DNA of 64,000 bases from a virus. Made by a program: the position numbers and the translations under genes. The notes under the pieces are model-generated. The model was not told the origin of the DNA. It saw only the letters and a list, made by a program, of their open reading frames with translations, and did no database searches. Below are positions 25,162 to 34,245 of this stretch, one piece after another. Numbering within the stretch: position 1 is the stretch's first letter; each line of letters starts with the position of its first letter. Location of the stretch: positions 49,503-113,502 of IMG/VR virus record IMGVR_UViG_3300050343_000122; one strand, given 5' to 3'.

Positions 25162-26224
25162 AAGACAAAAAGAGTTTGCACAGGTGTGGATAAACCACGG
25201 TAGGTTTGGTATCCTTAACTTGTGTCCAAGGTTTGGTAAGATCAGAACCACTATACATATATTGAATGAGTTACAGTCAGATCAAATACTTATAGCATAT
25301 CCAGATAATAAGATTAAACAGTCCTGGATTGATGAGTTCGAGCTAATGGGTTACAAGAATGATAATATAACTTATACAACACACAGATCAATAAACAAAT
25401 ACATAGACGTTTATGATCTTGTAATTATAGATGAGATACACTTGTTATCACCTAACCAACGAAGAACATGTGAAGAGTTGATTCTATCAAACAGTAATGT
25501 TCTTGGCCTCACTGGTACATTATCTAAGTGGACCAAGAAAGACTTACAGATGGAACTAGGTCTGCAGGTTATGGCTGAGTATCCAATAGAGAAAGCAATT
25601 GAGGAGGGAGTTATAGCAGACTATGAGATAACTGTAATACAGGTGCCATTAGATAACACTGTGGTGCAAACTTACACCAAGAAGAACATTCGTAAGACAG
25701 AGCTACAGCAATTCCAGTTCTTAAGTGGCATGATTAATAAAATGATGTACTCTGGAGCTAACACTATGTTTCATAGACTAGCACGTATGAGAATTATACA
25801 GAACAGTCTAGCTAAGCTTAACAAAACAAAACAGATACTTCAGGATAATCCTGATGAGCGTATCCTTGTATTCTGTGGTATAACTAAAGTGGCTGATTCA
25901 TTGGGAATACCTTCCTATCATAGTAAATCAAAGGATAAGGAAGCGTTGCAGCGTTTTGCTGAAGGTGAAGGTAACCACATGGCTGTTGTCAAGATAGGTA
26001 ACACAGGTGTGACATATAAACCACTCAATAAGGTAATCATAAACTACTTTGATAGTAACGCAGAGAATCTAGCTCAGAAGATCAATAGATGTATGGCCAT
26101 GGAGTATAACACTCCTGATAAAAAGTCTCACATAACTATTATATCATCTAAGCAAAATGTCGAAGAGAAATGGCTTAATAAAGCTCTTGAATTCTTTGAT
26201 AAAAGTAAGATTAAATACGCATAA
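25145..26224 (+). CDS. SF2 helicase / ATPase, 359 aa
   Basis: Two RecA-like domains: motif I LCPRFGKIRTT (about 23-33), motif II VIIDEIHLL (about 96-104, DEIH box), motif III LTGTLSKW (about 120-127), and the second domain with ILVFCGITKVADS, then QKINRCMAM (motif VI-like, about 310). The Walker A residue after Lys is Ile rather than Ser/Thr, which is unusual and could weaken Mg-ATP binding. It resembles short phage helicases of the UvsW or DEAD/SNF2 group, acting in replication or recombination. It overlaps the nucleotidyltransferase gene by 17 bases. Confidence 0.75.
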   Translation: MTIRDKRQKEFAQVWINHGRFGILNLCPRFGKIRTTIHILNELQSDQILIAYPDNKIKQSWIDEFELMGYKNDNITYTTHRSINKYIDVYDLVIIDEIHLLSPNQRRTCEELILSNSNVLGLTGTLSKWTKKDLQMELGLQVMAEYPIEKAIEEGVIADYEITVIQVPLDNTVVQTYTKKNIRKTELQQFQFLSGMINKMMYSGANTMFHRLARMRIIQNSLAKLNKTKQILQDNPDERILVFCGITKVADSLGIPSYHSKSKDKEALQRFAEGEGNHMAVVKIGNTGVTYKPLNKVIINYFDSNAENLAQKINRCMAMEYNTPDKKSHITIISSKQNVEEKWLNKALEFFDKSKIKYA

Positions 26225-26230
26225 ATATCG

Positions 26231-26238
26231 TATATTTG
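26231..26238 (+). promoter_or_regulatory. Possible internal promoter, -7 box
   Basis: TATATTTG exactly matches the TAnnTTTG box in the 46-base gap before the AAA-ATPase gene. No good TTTG lies at the right distance upstream, so the -33 element is weak. Confidence 0.4.
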
Positions 26239-26270
26239 TAAACCTAATATTAATAAATAAATACATAAAA

Positions 26271-26942
26271 ATGAGTTCAAAATTAATTGGAGTTGTTGGC
26301 GAAACAGGGACAGGTAAGTCAACAGCAATAAAGCACTTAAACCCTGAAGAAACTTACATTATTAACGTTGCAAAGAAAGAGTTACCATTTAGAGGTTCTC
26401 AAAAACTTTACAACACAGACAACAAAAACTACAAAGAGGTAGATGATCCGGTAGAAGTAACTAGACTTTTAAAAGTTATTTCTGAGAAAGCACCACACAT
26501 AAAAACTATTGTTATTGAAGATAGTAATTATCTTATGGGCTTTAGAATGGTAGAGAAAGCTACTGAGACAGGATTCACAAAGTTCAGCATAATGGCTAAA
26601 GACATGGTTGACATGTTTAGATCAGCTAGAGCACTACGTGATGACTTAGTTGTATTCTATTACTCCCACCCTGAAACTATTGAGGATGCAGGAGAGATAG
26701 TAGGATACAAGATTAAAACAGCCGGTAAATTAATTGACAACCAAGTTTTGTTGGAGGGATTATTAACCGTATGTTTGTACACTAATATAGAAGAAGGTAA
26801 GGATGGTAATGTTACGTACAGCTTTCTTACTAATCGATATAGAAAAAGACCAGCTAAGAGTCCTGATGGAATGTTTGAAACAACAAAGGTCCCAAATAAC
26901 TTGCAGCTAGTTAGAGACACAGTAATGGAATATTATAACTAA
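26271..26942 (+). CDS. RecA-fold AAA ATPase (Sak4-like), 223 aa
   Basis: I use the ATG at 26271, after an A/T leader, because the longer frame starts inside the helicase gene. Walker A GVVGETGTGKSTA (about 6-18), Walker B IKTIVIEDSNYL (about 74-85) and a later strand LVVFYYSHPE (about 121-130) fit phage single-domain RecA-like recombinases of the Sak4 type. These assist single-strand annealing and often sit next to an SSB gene, as here. It could also be a helicase loader. Confidence 0.7.
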   Translation: MSSKLIGVVGETGTGKSTAIKHLNPEETYIINVAKKELPFRGSQKLYNTDNKNYKEVDDPVEVTRLLKVISEKAPHIKTIVIEDSNYLMGFRMVEKATETGFTKFSIMAKDMVDMFRSARALRDDLVVFYYSHPETIEDAGEIVGYKIKTAGKLIDNQVLLEGLLTVCLYTNIEEGKDGNVTYSFLTNRYRKRPAKSPDGMFETTKVPNNLQLVRDTVMEYYN

Positions 26943-26956
26943 ATAAATAAATAAAT

Positions 26957-27832
26957 ATGAGTACAATAGGTGGAGTAAAAAGAGAATCTACAAACACAGA
27001 AAGTAAATTTAACAAGAAAGTAGGCCTGTTTGAGGCTAACGTTGTTGCTATCAACCCAACAAATGAAGAGTACAAAGATGTGCTTGGAATAGAATTGAGT
27101 GAAGATAGCAAAGCAACTAATTATCTAGGAGAAACAAGAGATGGTAATACATATCTCCGTGTAGATGTATGGTTGCAGGAGGTAAAGAATCAAGAGAACT
27201 TTAAAGTATCATTCTTTCTAGAAGATAGAGAGCGTGAGAATAGGGACCAAACTAAGAAACAATATCTAAACAGTGTAGGTATGACATCTTGGGCTGATGA
27301 TGAGAACAATTTATTTGACTGGTTCAAAGAGAACCGTGAGTATAGAGTTGCATTCATTGGTGAGGAAGACTTATATGATTTCTTACGTACTTGGTTGGGA
27401 CAACTAGACTATAGAAGTGCAGAAACTACACTAACCCTTGACTGGAGTAAGCTTATGCGTGGTAACGTAAAAGATCTTAAGGACCAGGTAGATGGTGAGT
27501 GGTGTAACAGCATTGTAGCACTAGCTACCGTAGTTACTAAAGAGCGTGATGGTGATACAGTAGAATATCAAGGTGTCTACAACAAGGCATTCTTGTCTGG
27601 ATACACTATGCGTCAGTTTAGACTAGTAGATTACACAGAAAGCAGAATTGTAAATCAATTGAAGTCACGTAAACCTAGAGAGCTGAAGCCACATGAAAGA
27701 TTTGTAGTGAAAGTTACTGGTGAATATGGTTGTAAAGATTACTATCAACTTAAAGAGATAGAAGATTACAATCCTGATGAGAACTTAGTAGCTTCTGATG
27801 ATTATATATCTGAGGACGGAGGAGATTACTAA
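26957..27832 (+). CDS. Probable single-stranded DNA-binding protein, 291 aa
   Basis: A 291-residue soluble protein with beta-rich segments (TYLRVDVWLQEV; NFKVSFFLEDRER) and a strongly acidic C-terminal tail (YISEDGGDY). An acidic tail plus a position between a Sak4-like ATPase and primase fits a phage SSB. No OB-fold motif can be proven by eye. The A/T leader AAATAAATAAATAAAT precedes its ATG. A rho-independent terminator follows, so expression can exceed that of the downstream primase. Confidence 0.6.
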   Translation: MSTIGGVKRESTNTESKFNKKVGLFEANVVAINPTNEEYKDVLGIELSEDSKATNYLGETRDGNTYLRVDVWLQEVKNQENFKVSFFLEDRERENRDQTKKQYLNSVGMTSWADDENNLFDWFKENREYRVAFIGEEDLYDFLRTWLGQLDYRSAETTLTLDWSKLMRGNVKDLKDQVDGEWCNSIVALATVVTKERDGDTVEYQGVYNKAFLSGYTMRQFRLVDYTESRIVNQLKSRKPRELKPHERFVVKVTGEYGCKDYYQLKEIEDYNPDENLVASDDYISEDGGDY

Positions 27833-27853
27833 CTAAGTATTTAACTTTAAACA

Positions 27854-27883
27854 AAAGCTCTGCAGAAATGTAGGGCTTTTTTT
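27854..27883 (+). terminator. Rho-independent terminator after the SSB-like gene
   Basis: An 11-bp stem (AAAGCTCTGCA with TGTAGGGCTTT, some G-T pairs), a GAAA tetraloop and a following T run. It lies between the SSB-like gene and the primase gene. Confidence 0.85.
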
Positions 27884-27895
27884 AACTAATAAATT

Positions 27896-28903
27896 ATGGC
27901 AATAGGAGGAATAAAAAGAACAAAACTGAACAAACAGTCTATACTTGATAAGATATCTGAATATGATGTATTTAGATACTATATGCCAAATACTAACTGG
28001 AAACTGAATGTTAAAACCCATTCACCGTTTAGAGAAGAACGTACACCATCATTTATTATTAGTCAAGGTCACAATGGAGTTAGCTTCTATGACTTTGGGG
28101 ACACTAGTAAGAAAGGAGACTGCTTTGCATTTGTAAAGATGCTATATATGTGTAGTAACTATGATGATGTTCTTAAAAAGATAGATTATGATTTTGGACT
28201 AGGTATCTCTGGTAGTAAGATTAAAGACTACAAGAGAATAGTTGCTCAATACAAACAGCCTGAGAAGGTTGTTAAGTCATACTCTTTTATACAGGTGAAG
28301 ACCAAACCTTTTACTACTGAAGAGTTAGATTACTGGAATCAGTATTATCAGGATGAGGATGACCTTCGAGCAAACAACATATATTCAATTCAAGAACTAT
28401 TTCTAAATAAGAAGAGGTGGGTAGTAGATCCTACTGTGCTAACCTTTGGTTATTTATATGATGGGCACTGGAAGATATATAAACCGTTTGCAGACAAGAA
28501 ATACAAATGGGTACCTAATAATGTTCCTATCACAGCTATGGATGGTAAAGATGACATAAAGAACTGTCACACAGCATTCATAACTAAGAGCAAGAAAGAT
28601 TATATGGTAATGAAGAAGATCTTCCCTACATGTTGTGCAGTGCAGAACGAAGGGATAGGCTGCTTTGATGATGATAACGTAGAATACATCAAGGCTAATT
28701 CAGATATACAGATACTATCATTTGATTCTGACACTACAGGTGTAGAGAATTCAAAAGCAATTACAGATAAGTTTGGATTTGATTACTGTAATGTTCCAAG
28801 GAAATACCTGGCAGAAGGAATAAACGACTGGGCAGACTTGGCTAAACATTACGGATTAAAAGTTATAGAAGATTACTTAATAAATAAAAACATAATAAAA
28901 TGA
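27896..28903 (+). CDS. DnaG-like primase with TOPRIM domain, 335 aa
   Basis: The N-terminal part carries the primase pattern HSPFREERTPSF followed by GVSFYDFGD and KKGDCFAFVKML (about 40-85), as in DnaG zinc-domain proteins, though the full CHC2 cysteine set is not complete. The TOPRIM region spans about 220-310: AFITKSKKDYMV in place of the usual Glu strand, then ILSFDSDTTGVENSKA with the DxD metal site. The C-terminal helicase-binding part is short. It would lay RNA primers for PolB with the DnaB-like helicase. Confidence 0.78.
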   Translation: MAIGGIKRTKLNKQSILDKISEYDVFRYYMPNTNWKLNVKTHSPFREERTPSFIISQGHNGVSFYDFGDTSKKGDCFAFVKMLYMCSNYDDVLKKIDYDFGLGISGSKIKDYKRIVAQYKQPEKVVKSYSFIQVKTKPFTTEELDYWNQYYQDEDDLRANNIYSIQELFLNKKRWVVDPTVLTFGYLYDGHWKIYKPFADKKYKWVPNNVPITAMDGKDDIKNCHTAFITKSKKDYMVMKKIFPTCCAVQNEGIGCFDDDNVEYIKANSDIQILSFDSDTTGVENSKAITDKFGFDYCNVPRKYLAEGINDWADLAKHYGLKVIEDYLINKNIIK

Positions 28904-29679
28904 TTACAGAAACAGTAAAAACATATGAGTCCGCTGAGGACATAATGTTAAAAGCACAGGTTCCTATAGAAACTAGGACATACAAACCAATTAGTCACAG
29001 ACAATTAGTTGACTTAACTCTAGAGAGTGTACTACAGTCAGGATTCACAGTTGATAAACAAAAGTATTCAGTTGGGAGCAATGGTAATGTAGCATCCGGT
29101 AGATACACCATTTCTAATGTAAAGGATGAAGACATGCAACTACAGATTGCTTGGCAGAATAGTTATGATAGAACTACAACCTTAAAGTTTGCTATCGGTG
29201 TACAAGTATTTATATGTAGCAACGGTATGGTATCAGGAGATCATGGATCTTTCGCAGAGAAGCACATGGGAGGTATACAGCAGTTCGCAGCTAGTACTAT
29301 CACTGAGTATATCAAAAGATCAGGTGATGCGTTCACTAAAATGCAACAGGACAAAGAAGCTTTCAAAGCCCATGAGATATCTAAGGAACGCAGGGCTGAA
29401 CTATTGGGACTTATGTTCGCACATGATAAGTTTCTAAAGTCAACTCAATTGAATGCGATTCAGAGAGAGTTTACTAATCCAACACATGATTATAAATCTC
29501 CTAATACATTGTGGGAGCTCTATAACTATACAACTTTTGCAATGAAAGAGATTCATCCAACACTATGGATGAAGAATCACATTAAGTGTCATGACTTCTT
29601 TGCAGCTCAGGCTGATCTAGAACACGAGAAGATCATACACCAGATTCAACCAGCTAACCAATTAATAATGGAAATATGA
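28900..29679 (+). CDS. DUF932-like phage/plasmid protein, 259 aa
   Basis: Contains the strand-rich core with the VQVFICSNGMVSGDHG motif (about 103-118), recalling DUF932 proteins of phages and plasmids, followed by a helical C-terminal half. It overlaps the primase stop (ATGA-type). The biochemical function of this family is not known. Association with replication genes here is by position. Confidence 0.6.
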   Translation: MITETVKTYESAEDIMLKAQVPIETRTYKPISHRQLVDLTLESVLQSGFTVDKQKYSVGSNGNVASGRYTISNVKDEDMQLQIAWQNSYDRTTTLKFAIGVQVFICSNGMVSGDHGSFAEKHMGGIQQFAASTITEYIKRSGDAFTKMQQDKEAFKAHEISKERRAELLGLMFAHDKFLKSTQLNAIQREFTNPTHDYKSPNTLWELYNYTTFAMKEIHPTLWMKNHIKCHDFFAAQADLEHEKIIHQIQPANQLIMEI

Positions 29680-29900
29680 CAGTTAGAAACTATATAAATA
29701 CCCTCGTAGAGATGGTAAAGAAGAATCCAGAGATAGAGCACTATGAAGTGATATATTCTGCAGACGATGAAGGCAACACCTTTCAGAAGGTAAACTTTAC
29801 ACCAACAGTAATGATAGCTGATGGTCTAGATAACGCCTATATAGAAGTTGAGTCAATAATGAATGTTGACGAAAATGCTAATGTTTTATGTATTAACTGA
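29676..29900 (+). CDS. Hypothetical protein, 74 aa
   Basis: A small acidic alpha/beta protein (MTVRNYINTLVEMVKKNPEIE at the N-terminus, which resembles small phage or host domain proteins that open with a helix and a Tyr/Val strand). Its stop shares one base with the epimerase start. No firm function. Confidence 0.5.
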   Translation: MTVRNYINTLVEMVKKNPEIEHYEVIYSADDEGNTFQKVNFTPTVMIADGLDNAYIEVESIMNVDENANVLCIN

Positions 29901-30772
29901 TGAGAGCACTTGTAACAGGAGGAGCAGGTTTCATAGGAGGTCACGTAGTTAGAGACCTACTAGATAGAGGCCATGAGGTTATTATATTAGACAATTTCTC
30001 TACCGGTAGTATAGCTAATGTTGCTACCGGTATAGAATCCTTACACGTTTATACAATAGGGAGTGATGATCCATTTCCTGATTGTTTAAACTTTGACACA
30101 CTTATACATTTAGCAGCACCTGTGTCTGTTGAAGAGAGTATTAAAGAGCCAGTTAAGTACTATAACGAAATAGCATATGGAACAGAAAAACTATTTAAGT
30201 GGGCTACAGATTGTGGGTGTGACAAGTTTGTAGTGGCCTCAACTGCTGCAGTGTATGGTAGTACTGACAATGTACCTATTAAAGAGGAAGCTAATATATA
30301 TCCTGAGTCACCTTACGCATCAGCTAAAGCACTTATGGAATTAATGATAAGTGGTTCTTACAAAGCTGACGTAGCAATACTTAGGTTCTTTAATGTGTAT
30401 GGTGAAGGCCAAAGAAGCACTGGTGGATATTTATCAGCTATACCTATATTCAAAAAACAATATGAAAGTGGTAAATCTATAACAGTTACAGGAGATGGCG
30501 AACAAAGCAGAGACTTTGTTTATGTTGGTGATGTAGTATCAGCAATCTTTGCAGCTATTGGTAGTAACGGTACATGGAATATTGCTTCTGGTATAGAGGT
30601 TAAGATAATAAATATAGCAAAGGCTTTTGGTGATGATATAAAATTTATCAAAGCTAGAAGAGAAGTTAAAAGGTCATTAGCTAGCATAGAATCTGCTAAG
30701 TACTGGCTTAATTGGAAACCAAAAACAAAACTAGGAAACTGGATAAAATCAATAAAAGATGAATTGGGATAA
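29900..30772 (+). CDS. NAD-dependent sugar-nucleotide epimerase/dehydratase
   Basis: A short-chain dehydrogenase of the extended (GalE/HldD/RmlB) type, 290 residues: Rossmann motif VTGGAGFIGGHV (about 4-15), LDNFSTG (about 30-36), catalytic Ser/Thr strand VVASTAAVYG and the Tyr-x3-Lys pair in YASAKALMEL (about 139-148), then FFNVYGEGQRS. Substrate cannot be told from sequence; UDP-sugars or an ADP-heptose-like sugar are possible. With the nucleotidyltransferase at 24718 and several glycosyltransferases it could supply donor sugar for glycosylation of virion proteins. It is slightly shorter than bacterial relatives (about 310-340). Confidence 0.85.
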   Translation: MRALVTGGAGFIGGHVVRDLLDRGHEVIILDNFSTGSIANVATGIESLHVYTIGSDDPFPDCLNFDTLIHLAAPVSVEESIKEPVKYYNEIAYGTEKLFKWATDCGCDKFVVASTAAVYGSTDNVPIKEEANIYPESPYASAKALMELMISGSYKADVAILRFFNVYGEGQRSTGGYLSAIPIFKKQYESGKSITVTGDGEQSRDFVYVGDVVSAIFAAIGSNGTWNIASGIEVKIINIAKAFGDDIKFIKARREVKRSLASIESAKYWLNWKPKTKLGNWIKSIKDELG

Positions 30773-31481
30773 ATTTAAACAAAACTTTCATCCTTCTTGG
30801 CATGCAAAGATGAAGCCCTTCGTAGAGAGCGAAGAGTGTGACTTGTTGTATGCACACCTGAAGAAAGAAAGTAAGAGAGGGAAGCAGGTAGCTCCTCTCT
30901 CTAGTAATGTGTGGAAAGCATTTATGCTTACACCTATGGACGATCTTAAGTTTGTGATGATGGGAATGTCTCCATATCATACGTTTAAGAATGGGTTACC
31001 GGTAGCTGATGGACTCATGATGAGCTGTTCAGTTACTGAATACCTTCAACCTTCACTGAAGCAATTGTATAAAGCTTTTGAAACTGAGTTTCACAAAGGT
31101 CTTAACCTTAGTTATGATCCTACACCTGACCTTAGTTATCTAGCTGAGCAAGGAGTGCTACTACTAAATGCTTCTTTGACTGTAGAAAAGAATAAAGCTG
31201 GTTCTCACATAGAGATATGGGAACCATTTATTAAATACTTGTTTGAGAATGTAATTGTACCACTAGGTATTCCTGTTGTGTTTCTAGGTAAAGACGCAGG
31301 CAAGTACCAAAAGTATATGGGAATATTCTCACACTCCTTTGTTGTATCGCACCCAGCCAGTGCATCATACAAAGGTATAGATTGGGACTCTGAAGGAGTA
31401 TTTAGTAAAATAGATCAATTATTAATGCAAAACAATGGATTTAGTATTGAATGGCTTAAAGATGCTGAACCACCATTTTAA
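30759..31481 (+). CDS. Uracil-DNA glycosylase-like protein lacking the catalytic Asp
   Basis: Family 1 UDG layout: GMSPYH (residues 69-74) at the place of the water-activating GQDPYH loop, then GLPVADGLMMSCS, then GVLLLNASLTVEKNKAGSH (the LLLN strand), and SHPASASYKG (about 205-214) for the HPSPLS loop. The Asp of GQDPYH is Ser71 here, so glycosylase activity should be strongly reduced. It may be a non-catalytic partner of the polymerase (as vaccinia D4 is a processivity factor) or a decoy; both are inferences. It overlaps the epimerase gene by 14 bases. Confidence 0.75.
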   Translation: MNWDKFKQNFHPSWHAKMKPFVESEECDLLYAHLKKESKRGKQVAPLSSNVWKAFMLTPMDDLKFVMMGMSPYHTFKNGLPVADGLMMSCSVTEYLQPSLKQLYKAFETEFHKGLNLSYDPTPDLSYLAEQGVLLLNASLTVEKNKAGSHIEIWEPFIKYLFENVIVPLGIPVVFLGKDAGKYQKYMGIFSHSFVVSHPASASYKGIDWDSEGVFSKIDQLLMQNNGFSIEWLKDAEPPF

Positions 31482-31491
31482 AACAACAATT

Positions 31492-31845
31492 ATGAATATA
31501 GAACAGGATTTAATTACAGATTTTAGTCAACTCAAAAAAGATGATGTTGTGCTAACTAACAAAGGAGCAGAATTAGTAGTATTTAAACTTATGGAAACAC
31601 CTAGATTAAGTGCTACGAAACATCAGTACTCAGCAAATGGCTGGAACAGTAAACTGCCTAACGGTCAACCAAGAAATAGATATATTGCAGTAAGATGTAA
31701 GGTTCCTACAAGAACCAGAACCTCTACTAATGCTTCCTATACCTGGAAAGAGTACGAGTTTAGAATGCCTAGAGAAGATGATCAAGTAGAGAAGATGGAC
31801 TTTAACTATAAAAATGTTTACAGAATAAAAACAATTAATAATTAA
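31492..31845 (+). CDS. Hypothetical protein, 117 aa
   Basis: I take the ATG at 31492 after an AAACAACAATT leader; the longer frame starts inside the UDG gene. Soluble, beta-rich, with a basic patch (RCKVPTRTRTSTNASYTWKE). It sits just before rIIA, with a 12-base gap. No family recognised. Confidence 0.5.
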   Translation: MNIEQDLITDFSQLKKDDVVLTNKGAELVVFKLMETPRLSATKHQYSANGWNSKLPNGQPRNRYIAVRCKVPTRTRTSTNASYTWKEYEFRMPREDDQVEKMDFNYKNVYRIKTINN

Positions 31846-31857
31846 TAAATAAGTAAA

Positions 31858-34218
31858 ATGATAATTAAAAAACAAAAGGAAGCGAAAGTTCTCCAGGTTG
31901 GAGAAACAGAAAGCAGTACTAAGATGTCGTTAGACATGGAGTCAGCTCAGATCTTAATGCAGATGTTGAGTAAGAATCTATATTCTGATGAGATTGGTTC
32001 TGCAGTGCGTGAGTGTGCAAGTAACGCACTAGACAGCCATAGAAGAGCTGGTGTAACAGATCCTATCGTAGTATCTCTACGTGTAGTAGATACAGGATGG
32101 GAGTTTAGTGTTGAAGATTTCGGAATAGGTCTGAACCATCAAGATGTAGAGAACATCATTAGTAAATATGGTAAGTCAACCAAGCGTGACAGTGCAAATG
32201 AGCTTGGTATGATGGGTCTAGGATTCAAAGCACCACTAGCCTACTGTTCTAGCTTTTATTTTATAGCTAGAAAACATGGTATGGAGCGTAAATACATGAT
32301 GTACGAAGGAGAGGAAGTAAATACTATTGACCTTTTGTACTCTAAGCCAACTTCTGAGCGTAATGGTGTTAAAGTTATTATACCTGTTAAATCTTGGGAC
32401 CAGCATGACTTCAAGACTAAAATTAAAGAGCAACTATGTTACTTTGAAAACGTGTACTTTGATGTAGAGGATATAGATAACAATTTTGTTATACATAGAA
32501 GTGAATACTATCAGTTCTCAGAGCTATGTAATGAAACTGAGATGCATGCTTGTTTAGATAATGTTTATTATCCTATTGATTGGTCTAAGTTAGACATGGA
32601 TAGAATCAGAATGCCTCTTGGTCTTCGGTTTAGTCTTACTGATAATTTATTCCCAACACCAAATAGAGAAGCTCTTAGATATACACCTGAGGCCAAAGAG
32701 GTTATTAAGTCAAGAATTCAGGACGTAGCTAATCACTTTGTAGACAAGTATAACGAAAGTGTTGAAACAGGGACAGACCTGAAGTCTTTATATGAATATT
32801 ATAACAATAAAGAAAGATACATTAAACACCTAGGTTCAAATTTGAACATCAGTGAGTTAATTAAGTATTCTAACAAGACAATTGTAAAACCAGATATGGT
32901 TGGTCTTAATTCTATGACGTTTGAAGATTTGTATAACGTTAAAGACCATTGGCTCAACTGCTTCAATGTGAAGTTTACGATGAAAAATAGTAAATTACAT
33001 AATGCTGATAAAACATATGTAAGTAACTGGAGCATAGGTAGACTTATTGGAGCTGCAAGTAGATATAATTCATCACCTCAGCCTTTGACAGTTTATTACT
33101 ATGCAGATCGAGTTGGTGGTGTAATGAAAGACTATTTAAGGTCTCAACATTCCAATGATGTGATGCTTGTTAAAATTAAGACAGACGAGATTCCTATGTT
33201 TGCTTCATCGACTCTTGACCCTATAACCTGGGAAAGGGTTCTTAAATTAACTAGCGAACCAAAAGATCAATGGCCTCTTAAGATAGCTGACTTTAAGACT
33301 CTTATTAATCTAATTACTGAAGATTGGATAGATCTAGACTCTATGGTAGTCCCTCAAGACTTTTTAGATGCTAGAAAGAAGAAAAAGATACAGAACAAAT
33401 CAAATAAGCCTGGATTAAAAGGTGACTCTGGAAGACGTAAAGTATCAGGTGAGATGAGTTGTAAACAAGCCGTTGATCTTCTTAGATATAACGATGGTAG
33501 AAACTGTAAGTTTGAGTCTAATATATATGACCTAAAGAGACTAATGAAAGGTGGTAAGTATTTTATTTATACTGAACATGAGAACTTTCTTGATTTAGAT
33601 GCATTATACAAACATATAAATCACGACACTACCAAACTTATTACTTTATCTCCTAGAGAAAAAGGTCAAATAGAAAAACTAGAAATACATAATTTAATAT
33701 CATATGAAGAATTCATGAAAGGGAAAACTAAAACGTTCAAGAGGATTGTAACCTCAGCAAAGATAGATACGTTTATTAATAAGTATTCAGATATCTTTGA
33801 GCATAGGAACACAACAATAAAGAAAGCTTCTAGCGATCTTTCTATTAAGTTGAACAACTTGGCGATCTATAGAGACAAACATTACAGAAGCCATGGATGG
33901 GGTGACCGTGAGAAAAGACTCTATGAAGCTATGTATGCTGTTGCAGATAAACATGATCTATATGATATGAAAATTTATCCAGAGTTCTTAGCTATGGAAG
34001 AATTAATAACTAATACTATACCTTGGTTAGATATTCTACTCCGTAGATTTCATACAGCGAATAATGATGAAGATAACAAGATGCAGGTGTCTGTACTTGT
34101 AGACATGATGAAATATTACAAACAGAAAGTAGAACTTGAGCACTATATTACTATAACAGATGAAACAGAAGATTTAGAACCTGTTACTGATGAGCTAGTA
34201 AGAGAATCAATATTTTAA
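31858..34218 (+). CDS. rIIA-like protein (GHKL ATPase domain), 786 aa
   Basis: The N-terminal 200 residues form a GHKL ATPase: EIGSAVRECASNALDSH (N-box, about 42-58), VEDFGIGL (G1, about 80-87), then MMGLGFKAPLAY (G2-type loop, about 119-130). The long C-terminal part is helical and charged with Lys-rich stretches. The order and the next gene match the rIIA-rIIB pair of T4-like phages, whose products affect membrane integrity, lysis timing and exclusion by resident prophages such as lambda Rex. ATP-dependent change of shape is expected. The leader is A/T-rich. Confidence 0.75.
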   Translation: MIIKKQKEAKVLQVGETESSTKMSLDMESAQILMQMLSKNLYSDEIGSAVRECASNALDSHRRAGVTDPIVVSLRVVDTGWEFSVEDFGIGLNHQDVENIISKYGKSTKRDSANELGMMGLGFKAPLAYCSSFYFIARKHGMERKYMMYEGEEVNTIDLLYSKPTSERNGVKVIIPVKSWDQHDFKTKIKEQLCYFENVYFDVEDIDNNFVIHRSEYYQFSELCNETEMHACLDNVYYPIDWSKLDMDRIRMPLGLRFSLTDNLFPTPNREALRYTPEAKEVIKSRIQDVANHFVDKYNESVETGTDLKSLYEYYNNKERYIKHLGSNLNISELIKYSNKTIVKPDMVGLNSMTFEDLYNVKDHWLNCFNVKFTMKNSKLHNADKTYVSNWSIGRLIGAASRYNSSPQPLTVYYYADRVGGVMKDYLRSQHSNDVMLVKIKTDEIPMFASSTLDPITWERVLKLTSEPKDQWPLKIADFKTLINLITEDWIDLDSMVVPQDFLDARKKKKIQNKSNKPGLKGDSGRRKVSGEMSCKQAVDLLRYNDGRNCKFESNIYDLKRLMKGGKYFIYTEHENFLDLDALYKHINHDTTKLITLSPREKGQIEKLEIHNLISYEEFMKGKTKTFKRIVTSAKIDTFINKYSDIFEHRNTTIKKASSDLSIKLNNLAIYRDKHYRSHGWGDREKRLYEAMYAVADKHDLYDMKIYPEFLAMEELITNTIPWLDILLRRFHTANNDEDNKMQVSVLVDMMKYYKQKVELEHYITITDETEDLEPVTDELVRESIF

Positions 34219-34245
34219 TAATTAATAATAAATAAATAAATAAGT

